Origin: Nocardioides luteus
GTDB taxonomy: Bacteria; Actinomycetota; Actinomycetes; Propionibacteriales; Nocardioidaceae
Assembly (NCBI RefSeq): GCF_015752315.1
Contig: NZ_JADOVJ010000001.1
Span: 310,001 to 374,000 of the forward strand
DNA: 64,000 nucleotides
Direction: 5' to 3'
Shown piece after piece: positions 35,240 to 44,112 of this stretch; the stretch's first letter is position 1, and the number at the start of each line of letters is the position of its first letter. The notes below the pieces were generated by a model. It saw only the letters and a list, made by a program, of their open reading frames with translations. It made no database searches and had not been told where the DNA came from. Position numbers and translations under genes: made by a program.

Positions 35240-36193
35240 ATGCCTGCGAAGCCGTCCATCGCCATCCCGATCGTCGAGGGGATGACCCTCTTCGAGATCG
35301 GGATGCCGCTCGAGGCGCTCGGCTACGACTGGGACCACGACGCCAGCCCGCTCTACGACGTGGTGCTCTGCGGTGACCTGCGGGGCGTACGTGTCCACGG
35401 CGGGCCGCGGCTGACACCGCAGCGTCCGATGGCCGCGCTGAGCGAGGCGGACACGGTGCTGGTGCCGGCCATCCGGCCGGGCGAGACGATCAGCCCGACC
35501 CTGCTCCGCGAGCTCCGGCGGGCCGCCGAGGGCGGAGCCCGGATGGTGTCGCTGTGCACCGGTGCCTTCGCCCTCGCCGAGGCCGGGCTGCTCGACGGTC
35601 GCCGAGCCACGACCCACTGGCGCTGGACGGAGCTGTTCCGGCGTACGTATCCGGGGGTCGAGCTCGACCCGAGGGCGATCTACGTCGACGACGGCGTGCT
35701 GACGAGCGCGGGCTCGGCCGCGGGGCTGGACCTGTGCCTCCACCTGATCCGCACCGACCACGGCCAGCACGCCGCCAACACCATCGCCCGCAACCTGGTG
35801 ATCGCCTCGCACCGCGACGGCGACCAGGCCCAGTACGTCGCGGCCGACCCGCTCACCGAGCAGGCCCACTGGCTCGACGAGCTGCGCACCTGGCTCCGCG
35901 CCAACCTGCACGAGGACGTCACCCTCGAGCGCCTGGCGGCGGCCGCCGCGGTCTCGCCGCGCACCCTCGCCCGGCGCTTCGAGCGCGACCTCGCCACCAC
36001 CCCGATGCGCTGGGTGGCGGCCGAGCGGATCGCGGTCGCGAAGACCCTCCTCGAGACCACGGACCTCCCGATCGACCGGATCAGCCACGAGGCCGGCTAC
36101 TACTCCCCGGTGACCTTCCGGGCCGGGTTCACCTCGGAGGTCGGGGTGACGCCCGGTCGCTACCGGGCACGGTTCACCGCTCGGGCGGTGTGA
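35240..36193 (+). CDS. GlxA-family transcriptional regulator (DJ-1/PfpI plus AraC domain)
   Basis: A 317-residue regulator. Residues 1-170 form a DJ-1/PfpI-like domain with the nucleophile-elbow cysteine in MVSLCTGAFALAEAGLLDGRRATTHW. A C-terminal AraC helix-turn-helix pair (~225-315) follows, with the segment LERLAAAAAVSPRTLARRFERDLATTPMRW and the second motif ISHEAGYYSPVTFRAGFTSEVGVTPGRYR. The effector is unknown. A TATAAA-containing promoter lies about 18 bp upstream. The likely target is itself or a neighbour such as the reductase-like gene at 36298. Confidence 0.88.
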   Translation: MPAKPSIAIPIVEGMTLFEIGMPLEALGYDWDHDASPLYDVVLCGDLRGVRVHGGPRLTPQRPMAALSEADTVLVPAIRPGETISPTLLRELRRAAEGGARMVSLCTGAFALAEAGLLDGRRATTHWRWTELFRRTYPGVELDPRAIYVDDGVLTSAGSAAGLDLCLHLIRTDHGQHAANTIARNLVIASHRDGDQAQYVAADPLTEQAHWLDELRTWLRANLHEDVTLERLAAAAAVSPRTLARRFERDLATTPMRWVAAERIAVAKTLLETTDLPIDRISHEAGYYSPVTFRAGFTSEVGVTPGRYRARFTARAV

Positions 36194-36297
36194 GCGGCTC
36201 TCGCCGGCCGGACGGCGGGGTCGGCGATATTCGCTGTGCGCGGTCCATCGGTGGTGGGAGGCTGCCGGAAGGGCAGTGACAACGACAGGAGACGCCG

Positions 36298-36906
36298 ATG
36301 TCCCTCACTCGCGTGCACAACTTCTCGATCTCTCTGGACGGCTTCGGGACCGGCGAGCCGCAGACCCTCGAGACGCCGTTCGGCCATGCCGGCGAGCGTC
36401 TCCATGAGTGGATGTTCGTCGACTCCACGGGGGTCGACGACCTCTTCGCCCGGCAGTACTCGACCGGGATCGGTGCCGAGATCATGGGCGCCAACAAGTT
36501 CGGCCCGCCGGGATGGCACGAGGACCCGGAGTGGAAGGGATGGTGGGGCGACAACCCGCCCTACCACCACCCGGCCTTCGTGCTGACCCACCACACGCGC
36601 GAGCCGATCGAGATGGAGGGCGGCACGACCTTCCTCTTCCGTGACGCGACGCCGGCCGAGGTCCTGGAGGAGGCGCGTGCGGCGGCGGACGGCCAGGACG
36701 TGCTCATCGGCGGCGGGGCCACGGTGGTGCGCGACTTCGTCCGGGCCGGTCTCATCGACCTCATGCATGTCGCCGTCGTCCCGATCGTGCTCGGCCGCGG
36801 CGTACGCCTGTGGGACGGTCTGGAGGAGCTCGAGTCGACCTTCGACGTCGAGTCCGTCGCCTCGCCCAGCGGCGTCACCCACCTCACCTTCTCGCGCAAG
36901 CGATGA
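36298..36906 (+). CDS. Dihydrofolate-reductase-family protein (RibD C-terminal fold)
   Basis: A 202-residue oxidoreductase of the DHFR/RibD C-terminal type using NADPH. Features are FSISLDGFGTGEP at the N-terminus, GAEIMGANKFGP (~61-72), and the nucleotide-binding GQDVLIGGGATVVRDFVRAGLIDLMHVAVVPIVLGRGVRLW (~133-173). Family members often reduce small carbonyls, and the true substrate is usually unknown. A GGAG ribosome-binding site precedes the ATG. A broken relative of this family lies at 42976. Confidence 0.85.
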   Translation: MSLTRVHNFSISLDGFGTGEPQTLETPFGHAGERLHEWMFVDSTGVDDLFARQYSTGIGAEIMGANKFGPPGWHEDPEWKGWWGDNPPYHHPAFVLTHHTREPIEMEGGTTFLFRDATPAEVLEEARAAADGQDVLIGGGATVVRDFVRAGLIDLMHVAVVPIVLGRGVRLWDGLEELESTFDVESVASPSGVTHLTFSRKR

Positions 36907-36909
36907 GGC

Positions 36910-37452
36910 TCAGCGCCGCTGCCACCAGCGGCGCTTCTTCTCCGGTGTGGTGGCCTGGCGGCGTCTGGCGGCCTCCACCCTGGCCGCGCGGCGCTCGCGC
37001 CAGGCGGCCACGGTGGCGTCGACGTCGCGGGGCATGGTGATCAGCGGCGGTCCCTCGGGCGCACCGTAGCGGGCCGCGATCACGCGCTCGTTGAACTCTT
37101 CGACGATCCTGCGGGCGCCGTCCTCGGTGGTCTGGGTGTCGAGGAGGTCGTCGAGCTCGGCGTCGTCCTTGCGGAGCTGGACCGACCGGGGGAGCACGAC
37201 GATCTGCTCGCGCTCGACGAGCTGCTTGACCCACCAGTCGGGGTCGTGGTCGCGGTCGAGGTTCTTGATCGGCTTGCCGGCGCCGGGCAGGTTGTCGAAC
37301 TCGCCGCGCTGGATCGACTGCTGCACCTGGAGGTCGACCCACTTGGCCTGGTTCTCGATCCGGGCGGCGGCCGCGGCCTTGCTGGCAGCGTCGGAGAGAG
37401 GGGCAGCCTGCGTCTCCGGGCGCTCCTCGGGCCGGTCCTCGCTCGTGGGCAT
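36910..37452 (-). CDS. DUF1992 (DnaJ homologue C28-like) protein
   Basis: A 180-residue soluble protein whose middle carries the DUF1992 signature: QSIQRGEFDNLPGAGKPIKNLDRDHDPDWWVKQLVERE (~45-82). The same conserved domain occurs in eukaryotic DNAJC28 without a J domain; function unknown. The N-terminus is Glu/Ala-rich and the C-terminus is very basic (RRAARVEAARRRQATTPEKKRRWWQRR). It converges on the DHFR-family gene with a 3-bp gap. Confidence 0.85.
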   Translation of the reverse strand: MPTSEDRPEERPETQAAPLSDAASKAAAAARIENQAKWVDLQVQQSIQRGEFDNLPGAGKPIKNLDRDHDPDWWVKQLVEREQIVVLPRSVQLRKDDAELDDLLDTQTTEDGARRIVEEFNERVIAARYGAPEGPPLITMPRDVDATVAAWRERRAARVEAARRRQATTPEKKRRWWQRR

Positions 37453-37477
37453 GTGATCACCTCCAGCGCGGGAAAGT

Positions 37478-38932
37478 TTACCGAGCGCTGGTTGTGCGGC
37501 GGGTTGTTCGGCGGGGCAGCAGGAGCAGCAGCCCGGCGACGAGCGCGGTGATCCCGCACACCGCCCACACCGTCAGATAGCCCGACAGCGGCGCGTGCGC
37601 CTCGCCGCTGATCGACCCGTCCGCGGCGAGCGCGATGGCGAAGACCGCCGAGGCGATGGCGCCGCCGACCGTCTTGGTGGCGTTGGTCATGCCGGTGGCG
37701 AACGCGGTGCGGGAGGCGGGCGCGGCCGCGGCGGCGGCCGCCGGCAGCGATGCCACCAGCGCTCCCGAGCCGAGCCCGACGACCGCCATGTTGAGCAGGC
37801 CCTGGCCGGTGGAGCCGTGGAACGGGAGCCACATCAGATAGCCGGCAGCGACCAGGAAGCACGCCACCGCCTGGGCACGCGTCGGCCCGAGGAACCGGGC
37901 CCACAGCGGGAAGGTGAAGGCCGAGACGGCCATCGCGATGACGTACTCCGCGATCAGCAACGACACGAACGACGCGTCCGCTCCCAGGCCGAAGCCGGCC
38001 TCGGCGGGGTCGGTGCGCGCGAAGGTCGACAACGGGATCTGCGCCCCCAGCACCGACATCCCGAACAGGAACGCGGTCAGCTGGATCGGCCACTGCTGCC
38101 GCGAGACCAGCAGGCGTACGTCGATCAGCGGCTCTCTCCGGCCGGCGTCGTCCACCGCGGTCTCGATGCGCCAGAACGGGACCAGGGTGAGCAGCCCCAG
38201 GACCACGAGTGCCCAGGCCAGCAGGGACCCGGCGCCGAGGACGCGTACGCCGACCAGGCCGGCCATGACCAGGCCGAGCACGAGGGTCAGCACCGTCAGC
38301 CCGAGCCAGTCGAAGCTGCCGCCGCTGGTGCCGGAGTCGCTCTCGATGCCGACGGCGATGACGACGAAGACCGCGGTCACGGCCACGGCCGGGAAGGCGA
38401 GGATCGCGGTCATCGGCAGCACTCCGACGAGAGCACCCGCGGCGACCGCGCCGATGATCACCGAGAGCTGTAGCGCTCCGACCAGGACGCCGGCGGCCCG
38501 CCGGGTCAGCGCGGTGTCGCCCCCGGTGCGCTTGTGGACGATGGCGACCTCGAGCGGGAGCCAGATGACGTAGGCGCCCTGGATCGACCAGGCCACCAGG
38601 AACGAGCCGAAGTCGGGGGCGACCACGGTCCACCAGGTGGCGAGCGCGGTGATCCCGGTCGCCAGCAGGAGCACCTTCTTGTGGCCGATCAGGTCGCCGA
38701 GCCGGGCGAGCGGCGGGACGCACAGTGCCGAGACGATCAGCTGCCCGGCCTCGAGCCAGTTGAGGTCGGCGTCGGAGACGCCGAGGTGGTCGGCGAGGTC
38801 GGAGAAGATCGGGGTGTAGTAGCCCTGCAGGATGCCGCTGGCGAACTCGACGGCCACCAGGAAGCCGACGATCACCCAGATCCCGCGGGCGGCCTTCTCC
38901 AGGCCGGTGCTGTTCTGGCGTTCAGTGGTCAC
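37478..38932 (-). CDS. MFS transporter (14-helix type)
   Basis: A 484-residue permease, probably of the DHA2-like drug-exporter class. Visible is the helix 2-3 signature LARLGDLIGHKKVLLLATGITAL (~83-105) and a pattern compatible with fourteen helices. The GTG start at 38932 overlaps the stop of the M20 peptidase gene (GTGA), so the two are translationally coupled. Export of a product made or modified by the M20 hydrolase is a reasonable guess. Confidence 0.82.
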   Translation of the reverse strand: MTTERQNSTGLEKAARGIWVIVGFLVAVEFASGILQGYYTPIFSDLADHLGVSDADLNWLEAGQLIVSALCVPPLARLGDLIGHKKVLLLATGITALATWWTVVAPDFGSFLVAWSIQGAYVIWLPLEVAIVHKRTGGDTALTRRAAGVLVGALQLSVIIGAVAAGALVGVLPMTAILAFPAVAVTAVFVVIAVGIESDSGTSGGSFDWLGLTVLTLVLGLVMAGLVGVRVLGAGSLLAWALVVLGLLTLVPFWRIETAVDDAGRREPLIDVRLLVSRQQWPIQLTAFLFGMSVLGAQIPLSTFARTDPAEAGFGLGADASFVSLLIAEYVIAMAVSAFTFPLWARFLGPTRAQAVACFLVAAGYLMWLPFHGSTGQGLLNMAVVGLGSGALVASLPAAAAAAAPASRTAFATGMTNATKTVGGAIASAVFAIALAADGSISGEAHAPLSGYLTVWAVCGITALVAGLLLLLPRRTTRRTTSAR

Positions 38933-40233
38933 AGCGACTCGATCAACCTTCGGTAGAAGCGGATCCCGTCGAGGTAGTCATCGACCCTGATGTTCTCGTC
39001 GGCGGCGTGGATGGTGGCCCGCTGGGCTGCGGTCATCCGGAACGGGGCGAACCGGTAGACCCGGTCGCTGATCTCGTAGAAGAAGCGTGAGTCGGTCGCG
39101 GCCATGACGGTGTAGGGAGCCGGCACCGCCTCCGGGAAGATCTCCGCGATGGTGTCGGTGATCTTCGCGAAGGCCTCGTCACGAGGCGAGATCGGGGACG
39201 GCTCACCCGCGCGGACGACCTCGATCGCGACCTGCTTGTCGCCGATCGCGGCCCGCAGCCGCTCGACGACCTCGGCGACCGTCTCGCCGACCATGATCCT
39301 CAGGTTGACCCCGGCCGAGGCCGCCGAGGCGATCACGTTGGCCGCCGGGCTGCCCTCGAGCGTCGTGATCGCGACGGTGGTGCGGGTCAGCGCGGCGGGC
39401 TCCGGTCCGAGCCGGGTCAGCAGCCGGGCCAGCGCCGGCGCCAGCCTGCCGGCGTTGGCAAGCACGGGCTGCAGGGGCTTGGCGGCGTACGGGGCGATCC
39501 GCTCGAACATCTCGACCGTCGGCGCCGGCAGCTGCACCGGCATCGACATCCGGTCGAGCCGGGTGATCGCGCGGGCCAGCCGCGCGGTCGGGCCGTTCCG
39601 TCGTGGGGTGGAGGAGTGGCCGCCGTCGCCGGTGACCCGGAGGCGTACGTCGGTGGTGCCCTTCTCGGCGACGCCGACGACACCGACCGGAGCCGTGATG
39701 GTGGGGAACGCGTCGAAGGCGACCGCGCCGCCCTCGTCGAGCACGAACCACGGCGCGACCCCTTGCCTCCGCAGCTCCTCGACGGCCGCCCGCGCGGCCT
39801 CACCGGTCGTCTCCTCGTCGGAGCCGAACGACAACCACACGTCGTACGCCGGCGCGAACCCCTCCACGAGGAGCCCCTCGACCGCGGCGCAGATGGCGAC
39901 GAGCTGGCCCTTGTCGTCGAGGGTGCCGCGCCCGTGGATCACGCCGTCGACGATCTCGCCGCCGAACGGGTCATGGGTCCACTCGCCCGCGATCGGGACA
40001 ACGTCCTGGTGGGCCATCAGCACGACCGGCTTGTCCGCCGAGGCGCCGGGCCAGCGGAAGAGGAGCCCGTGCCTGCCGACCGGGGTGAGGTCGAGGGTGG
40101 AGTGGAGCTGCGGGAAGTGCTCGCGCAGCGCGTCGTGGAGCTGCTCGAACGCCTGCTGCTCCGCCCCCGAGCCGTCGTTGACGGTCGGGGCCCGAAGTGC
40201 GGCCTGAAGAGCGGCAACGGGGTCGAGTGTCAT
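38929..40233 (-). CDS. M20-family metallohydrolase (carboxypeptidase S / PM20D1-like)
   Basis: A 434-residue zinc-dependent amidohydrolase that cleaves peptides or N-acyl amino acids. Zinc ligands and catalytic residues appear in order: MAHQDVVP (first His), GRGTLDDKG (bridging Asp), SFGSDEETTG (catalytic and metal Glu), and a C-terminal HAADENIRVDDY (last His). The dimerisation lid domain (~180-300) is present. No signal peptide. It is coupled to the MFS gene downstream. Confidence 0.87.
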   Translation of the reverse strand: MTLDPVAALQAALRAPTVNDGSGAEQQAFEQLHDALREHFPQLHSTLDLTPVGRHGLLFRWPGASADKPVVLMAHQDVVPIAGEWTHDPFGGEIVDGVIHGRGTLDDKGQLVAICAAVEGLLVEGFAPAYDVWLSFGSDEETTGEAARAAVEELRRQGVAPWFVLDEGGAVAFDAFPTITAPVGVVGVAEKGTTDVRLRVTGDGGHSSTPRRNGPTARLARAITRLDRMSMPVQLPAPTVEMFERIAPYAAKPLQPVLANAGRLAPALARLLTRLGPEPAALTRTTVAITTLEGSPAANVIASAASAGVNLRIMVGETVAEVVERLRAAIGDKQVAIEVVRAGEPSPISPRDEAFAKITDTIAEIFPEAVPAPYTVMAATDSRFFYEISDRVYRFAPFRMTAAQRATIHAADENIRVDDYLDGIRFYRRLIESL

Positions 40234-40286
40234 GACCGAAACCTAATCGGTCCCGGGTGGTGCGGATGACCCCGTTGACGACTCCG

Positions 40287-41576
40287 TCACCAGTTTGTGG
40301 CGCTCCCGGGCAGCTGCACGTCACGCGGGTGGATGACGTAGGTGATCCCGTCGGTCGATGTCTGCCAGACCCGCTCGAAGTTCTCGCGGGTGTAGACGTT
40401 GCGCACCTCGTCGTTGGAGGCGTGGTTCGGGTCGTAGACGACCGGGTCGCCCTCGGCGGTGAAGCCGCCGATGACCAGCAGGTGGCCGTCGGTGCCGTAG
40501 CCCGCCTCCGGCATCTCCTCACGCTCCCAGCTGGCCGAGACGACCAGCGGGAAGCCGGCCGCGACCAGGGTCTCGGCCTCGGCCAGCGAACGGAGCCTGG
40601 TCACGGCCCCGTCCAGGCCCCAGCGGCCGGCGTAGGCGGTGTTGAACGGCCAGTTGCCGGCGCCCTCGTAGGCGTAGTCCCAGGTGTTGATCGCGGCGTA
40701 GGCGACCTGCGGGTCGCCGTTGGGCGCCTCGATGCCCTCCAGCTCGCTCGCCGGGACCTCGTGACCCCAGTGGTACTGCACCATCGTCGTCGACGTCGGC
40801 GAGCACCAGACCTGGCCGCCGCCGCCGAACTCCGGGTATTCGCCGCGGTGGATGTTCTGGCTGAACGGTGGGACGCCGAGGTCGATCGCGTCGTCGAGGG
40901 TCGGCGTGCTCGTTCCCGGGTAGGCGGAGTCGGGCAGGTATTCGTTGGTCAGCGTCGCGACCGATCGCAGGCTGGGGGAGACGGTCGCACCCTCGGGGCG
41001 CAGCAGGGTGACCCGGGTCTGGAACGCCTCGGGTTCCTTGCCGGTCCGGGCGACGTACGTGTCGGTGTAGAGCGCCGCGTCGGTGTCGCTCTGTCCCTCG
41101 ACCGAGGTGCGGTGGATGTCGCCCGCGGCGAAGTCGTCGCCGGCCGTCCAGCGACCCATCACGAACCACTTCGTCCAGGTGCCGTCCGCCTTCCGGCCGC
41201 GGAACCGGATCTCGGCCCAGGTGCCGGTCGGGGTGTCGACGTCCCACGAGGTGATCGACTCGTCGATCGCGTACCCGGTCGTGACCACGGGCGAGGTCCA
41301 GGTGCCGAGCTCGTACGTCCTCGCCGAGCCGTCGCCGAACGGGTCGGTGTAGGTCGTCGTCTGGCTGCCATGGCCGATCCGGAGGGTGCCGTGCCGGTCC
41401 GGCCGCAGGTTGCTCGACCTGCCCTTCGCGAAGTCCTCGAGGCTGTTCCACCGGGTGAGGGTGATCTCGGTGGGCTGGGTCTCAGGCTCGGCCGCGTGGA
41501 CCGGAGTCGTTGGTGCGACCAGGACGGCTGCGGCGGCGAGGGCGGCGACGTACGCGAGGCGGGACCGAGATCTCAT
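40287..41576 (-). CDS. Secreted C39-like cysteine peptidase domain protein
   Basis: A 429-residue exported protein with a clear signal peptide (RLAYVAALAAAAVLVAPTTPVHA). Residues ~35-220 form a beta-rich domain (WNSLEDFAKGRSSNL...WFVMGRWTAGDDF). The C-terminal part is a papain-like C39-family domain: catalytic Cys in GQVWCSPTSTTMVQYHWGH (~258-276), His in GTDGHLLVIGGF, and Asp/Asn in VVYDPNHASND. Such proteins probably cleave extracellular peptides. It is divergent from the GTPase gene. Confidence 0.83.
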   Translation of the reverse strand: MRSRSRLAYVAALAAAAVLVAPTTPVHAAEPETQPTEITLTRWNSLEDFAKGRSSNLRPDRHGTLRIGHGSQTTTYTDPFGDGSARTYELGTWTSPVVTTGYAIDESITSWDVDTPTGTWAEIRFRGRKADGTWTKWFVMGRWTAGDDFAAGDIHRTSVEGQSDTDAALYTDTYVARTGKEPEAFQTRVTLLRPEGATVSPSLRSVATLTNEYLPDSAYPGTSTPTLDDAIDLGVPPFSQNIHRGEYPEFGGGGQVWCSPTSTTMVQYHWGHEVPASELEGIEAPNGDPQVAYAAINTWDYAYEGAGNWPFNTAYAGRWGLDGAVTRLRSLAEAETLVAAGFPLVVSASWEREEMPEAGYGTDGHLLVIGGFTAEGDPVVYDPNHASNDEVRNVYTRENFERVWQTSTDGITYVIHPRDVQLPGSATNW

Positions 41577-41648
41577 GTCGGAACGCTATTCCTCCGCGGA
41601 ACGCGCGGCCACGACAATTCGTCGGTGCCGGCTGGCATCCTGGTCGAC

Positions 41649-42797
41649 GTGAACAACTTCGCATCCGACGGCTGGTTCAAGGACGAGTTCCACAAGAGGT
41701 ATGCCGAGTCGGCCAAGGAGATCGGCAGGTTCAACCTCGCCGTCTTCGGTAAGACCGGCGTCGGCAAGTCGACGCTGGTCAACGCCGTCTTCGGGGCGGA
41801 GGTGGCGAAGACCGGGATCGGTGAGCCGGTGACGAAGGAGTCGACGCTCTACCTGCACACCAGCGGCTTCTTCGGGCTGCTCGACACCCAGGGCCTGGAG
41901 ATCGGCATCGAGGGCGACCGGGTGATCCGCGATCTGGCGAAGCTCATCCAGGAGCGGCGGCGCAAGCCGCAGTCGGAGCAGATCCACGTCGCCTGGTACG
42001 CCGTACGTTTCGCCGATCGCCGCTTCGAGGACACCGAGGCCGCGTTCGTCCAGAAGCTCGCCGACCTGGGGCTGCCGGTCGTGCTGGTGATGACCCAGGT
42101 GCCGACCTCGCCGACCGGCGCCTACCACCCGGACGCGGTCGAGTTCGCCCAGCAGATCGACGCGCGCGGCCTGCCCGTGCACGGCGCGCGGGTCTACCTG
42201 ACCAACGCGAAGGCCGACGACTTCTCGGGCCAGCAGGTCCACGGCCTGCAGGAACTTGTTGATGCCACCTTTCGATGCGCGCCTGCAGGCGTCGAGGAGG
42301 CCCTCACCGCGGCGCAGAGGGTGGATCTCAAGCGGAAGCAGGAGCAGGCGAACACCGTGATCGCGGGCGCCGCGACCGCGGCCGGCGCCGCCGGTGCCAC
42401 CCCGATCCCGTTCTCCGACGCGGTCGTCCTGGTGCCGATCCAGCTCGGGATGATGGCGCGCATCTCGGCGATCTACGGCATCGAGGTGGACAAGGCGGCG
42501 ATGGCGTCGATCGCCGCCACCGCGGCCGCCACCCAGGCCGGGCGCACCGTGGCCGGCAACCTGCTCAAGCTGGTCCCCGGCTTCGGCACCGTCGGCGGCG
42601 GCGCGATCAACGCCACCGTCGCCGCGGGCTTCACCGGCGCCATCGGCGCCGCCTGGTCGGCCGTCTGCGTCAAGCTCGGCGAGGGCAAGCTCCGAGGCGT
42701 CAACGGGGCCCTGGACACCGAGAGCATCCGGTCGTTGTTCCTCGACGAGCTGAAGAACCAGGTCTCGAAGCTGAAGCTCCACGCCAAGGAGAAGTGA
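41649..42797 (+). CDS. YcjF-like GTPase with DUF697-type C-terminal domain
   Basis: A 382-residue protein with an N-terminal GTPase domain: P-loop FGKTGVGKSTLVNAVFG (~33-49), G3-like LLDTQGLE, and a G4-like VLVMTQVP. The C-terminal half (from ~215) alternates small hydrophobic helices (VIAGAATAAGAAGATPIPFSDAVVLVPIQLGMMARISAIYG) typical of DUF697 membrane-associated regions. Members probably act on membranes. The start is unsure: GTG 41649 or GTG 41625, neither with a good ribosome-binding site. A longer open frame from 40257 is antisense to the peptidase gene and not considered part of it. Confidence 0.75.
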   Translation: MNNFASDGWFKDEFHKRYAESAKEIGRFNLAVFGKTGVGKSTLVNAVFGAEVAKTGIGEPVTKESTLYLHTSGFFGLLDTQGLEIGIEGDRVIRDLAKLIQERRRKPQSEQIHVAWYAVRFADRRFEDTEAAFVQKLADLGLPVVLVMTQVPTSPTGAYHPDAVEFAQQIDARGLPVHGARVYLTNAKADDFSGQQVHGLQELVDATFRCAPAGVEEALTAAQRVDLKRKQEQANTVIAGAATAAGAAGATPIPFSDAVVLVPIQLGMMARISAIYGIEVDKAAMASIAATAAATQAGRTVAGNLLKLVPGFGTVGGGAINATVAAGFTGAIGAAWSAVCVKLGEGKLRGVNGALDTESIRSLFLDELKNQVSKLKLHAKEK

Positions 42798-42803
42798 GAC
42801 CTC

Positions 42804-43013
42804 TCAGTCGGCCATCGCCGCCTCGTACGCCGCAGCGAGCTGCTCGCTCGCGCGCGGAGCGTCCGGGTCGGGCCGAGGCGTGCCGAGGTGGAGCTCGCGG
42901 AGCTCGTCCATGAACGACTCGACCATCTCGGGACCCGCGTCGCGCAGCAGCTCCGCACGCACCCGTAGCTGCCGGGTGCCGCACATCGCGCCGGTCCTCT
43001 TGGGCGACGGCAT
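42804..43013 (-). CDS. Small acidic-ended protein, possibly a truncated gene
   Basis: A 69-residue frame whose C-terminal 55 residues (LRVRAELLRDAGPEMVESFM, then DELRELHLGTPRPDPDAP) look helical and have normal codon use. Its first ~15 residues lie antisense to the DHFR-family remnant and probably are not native. I infer the C-terminal part of a gene whose 5' end was lost in a rearrangement, or a short gene starting at an internal GTG or ATG. No family recognised. Confidence 0.35.
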   Translation of the reverse strand: MPSPKRTGAMCGTRQLRVRAELLRDAGPEMVESFMDELRELHLGTPRPDPDAPRASEQLAAAYEAAMAD

Positions 43014-43119
43014 CCGTCTCTACGACAACCCCGGCGGCGAGCCGATCCGGCTGCACAACCTCATCGGCGACGATCCGCACCTGGAGGTCGACCTCCGCTA
43101 CGCCGCCGCGCGTTCCTGA
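42976..43119 (+). pseudogene. C-terminal remnant of a DHFR-family reductase
   Basis: The translation HIAPVLLGDGIRLYDNPGGE (continuing to DDPHLEVDLRYAAARS) is the typical C-terminal end of DHFR/RibD-type reductases. Only about 48 residues remain. The N-terminal three quarters are missing; the sequence to the left encodes something unrelated on the other strand. The intact relative at 36298 is too different to be its parent. Confidence 0.6.
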
Positions 43120-43136
43120 GGCCCTAGGGTGCAGGC

Positions 43137-44075
43137 GTGGTCAGCCTTCTCTCGCTCCCGCTCCTGCAGACTCCCCGCGCCCGCGTCGCTCGCGCGCTTC
43201 GGTCGGTGACCGGCGGCCGCAGCCCTCTCGATGAACGGACCGTGCTGATCACCGGCGCCAGCTCCGGGATCGGTGAGGCCACCGCGTACGCCGCGGCGCG
43301 ACGTGGCGCGCACGTGCTCCTCGCCGCACGCCGGAGCGAGGAGCTCGAGCGGGTGCGGAAGGGCATCGAGGTGAGCGGCGGGAAGGCGTCGACGTACGTC
43401 GTGGACATGGCAGACGGCGACTCGATCGACGCGCTGGTGGAGCGGCTGCTGGCCGAGCACGGCGCGGTCGACTACCTGGTCAACAACGCGGGTCGGTCGA
43501 TCCGGCGCTCGCTGGAGCTGACCCACGACCGCTTCCACGACTTCGAGCGGATGATGGCGGTCAACTACTTCGGTGCGGTGCGGCTCACGATGGGCCTGCT
43601 GCCGGCGATGCGCGCCCAGCGGTTCGGCCACGTGGTCAACATCGTCACCTGGGGCAACCAGATCAAGGCGCCGAAGTTCGCCGCCTACATCGCCGCGAAG
43701 TCTGCCCTCGACGTCTTCGGGCGGATCTTGAGCCGCGAGGCCTACTTCGACAACGTCACCTGCACCAACATGCGGGTCGCGATCGTCCGGACGCCGATGA
43801 TCGCGCCGACCGCGGAGTACGAGGGCCGCGGCGAGAGCCCCGAGGAGTGCGCCGAGCGGGTCGTCCGGGCGCTCGAGGACCGGCCGGTCACGGTGGACGG
43901 CGCGTTCGGCTCGGTCTTCGAGATCCTCAACATCGCGGCTCCCCGGCTGGCCGATCTCGCGATGGCGGTCTCCCACGTGCGTACGCCGGACTCGGCTGCG
44001 GCTCGTGGAGTGGATGTTCATCCAGGTATGCAGCGGAGCATCCACTTCCCTGGCGGAGCTCCACGAGGGGAGTGA
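43137..44075 (+). CDS. SDR-family oxidoreductase with a C-terminus supplied by a repeat
   Basis: A 312-residue SDR. The nucleotide-binding motif is TGASSGIGEAT (~39-49), NNAG is at ~120, and the Tyr-Lys pair is in YIAAK (~181-185). The usual catalytic serine region reads NIVTWG, so Thr may stand in for Ser. The domain is like the fatty-acyl-CoA-reductase-associated SDRs. From about residue 291 the sequence (VDVHPGMQRSIHFPGGAP) is encoded by the structured repeat at 44010-44108 and ends at a stop within it. The native C-terminus has therefore probably been replaced. Whether the enzyme still folds is unknown; the core is intact. Confidence 0.78.
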   Translation: MVSLLSLPLLQTPRARVARALRSVTGGRSPLDERTVLITGASSGIGEATAYAAARRGAHVLLAARRSEELERVRKGIEVSGGKASTYVVDMADGDSIDALVERLLAEHGAVDYLVNNAGRSIRRSLELTHDRFHDFERMMAVNYFGAVRLTMGLLPAMRAQRFGHVVNIVTWGNQIKAPKFAAYIAAKSALDVFGRILSREAYFDNVTCTNMRVAIVRTPMIAPTAEYEGRGESPEECAERVVRALEDRPVTVDGAFGSVFEILNIAAPRLADLAMAVSHVRTPDSAAARGVDVHPGMQRSIHFPGGAPRGE

Positions 44076-44108
44076 TGGTTCGTCTGCGTACCTAGACGAA
44101 CATCCACC
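44010..44108 (+). repeat. Structured repeat, left copy (inverted relative to the copy at 45156)
   Basis: About 96 nt starting GTGGATGTTC and ending GACGAACATCC(ACC). It contains two hairpin-forming blocks joined by a conserved middle (GGAGCTCCACGAGGGGAGTG). Compared by eye with the reverse complement of 45156-45252 there are about 12 differences, roughly 87% identity. The second hairpin here is intact (GTTCGTCT-N8-AGACGAAC); the first is degraded. Confidence 0.85.
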
Positions 44109-44112
44109 CGGA

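Noticed and set aside
40257..41648. Extended N-terminus of the GTPase
   Set aside because: The open frame is antisense to the C39-like peptidase gene, which has a signal peptide and active-site motifs; the GTPase P-loop starts normally from GTG 41649.
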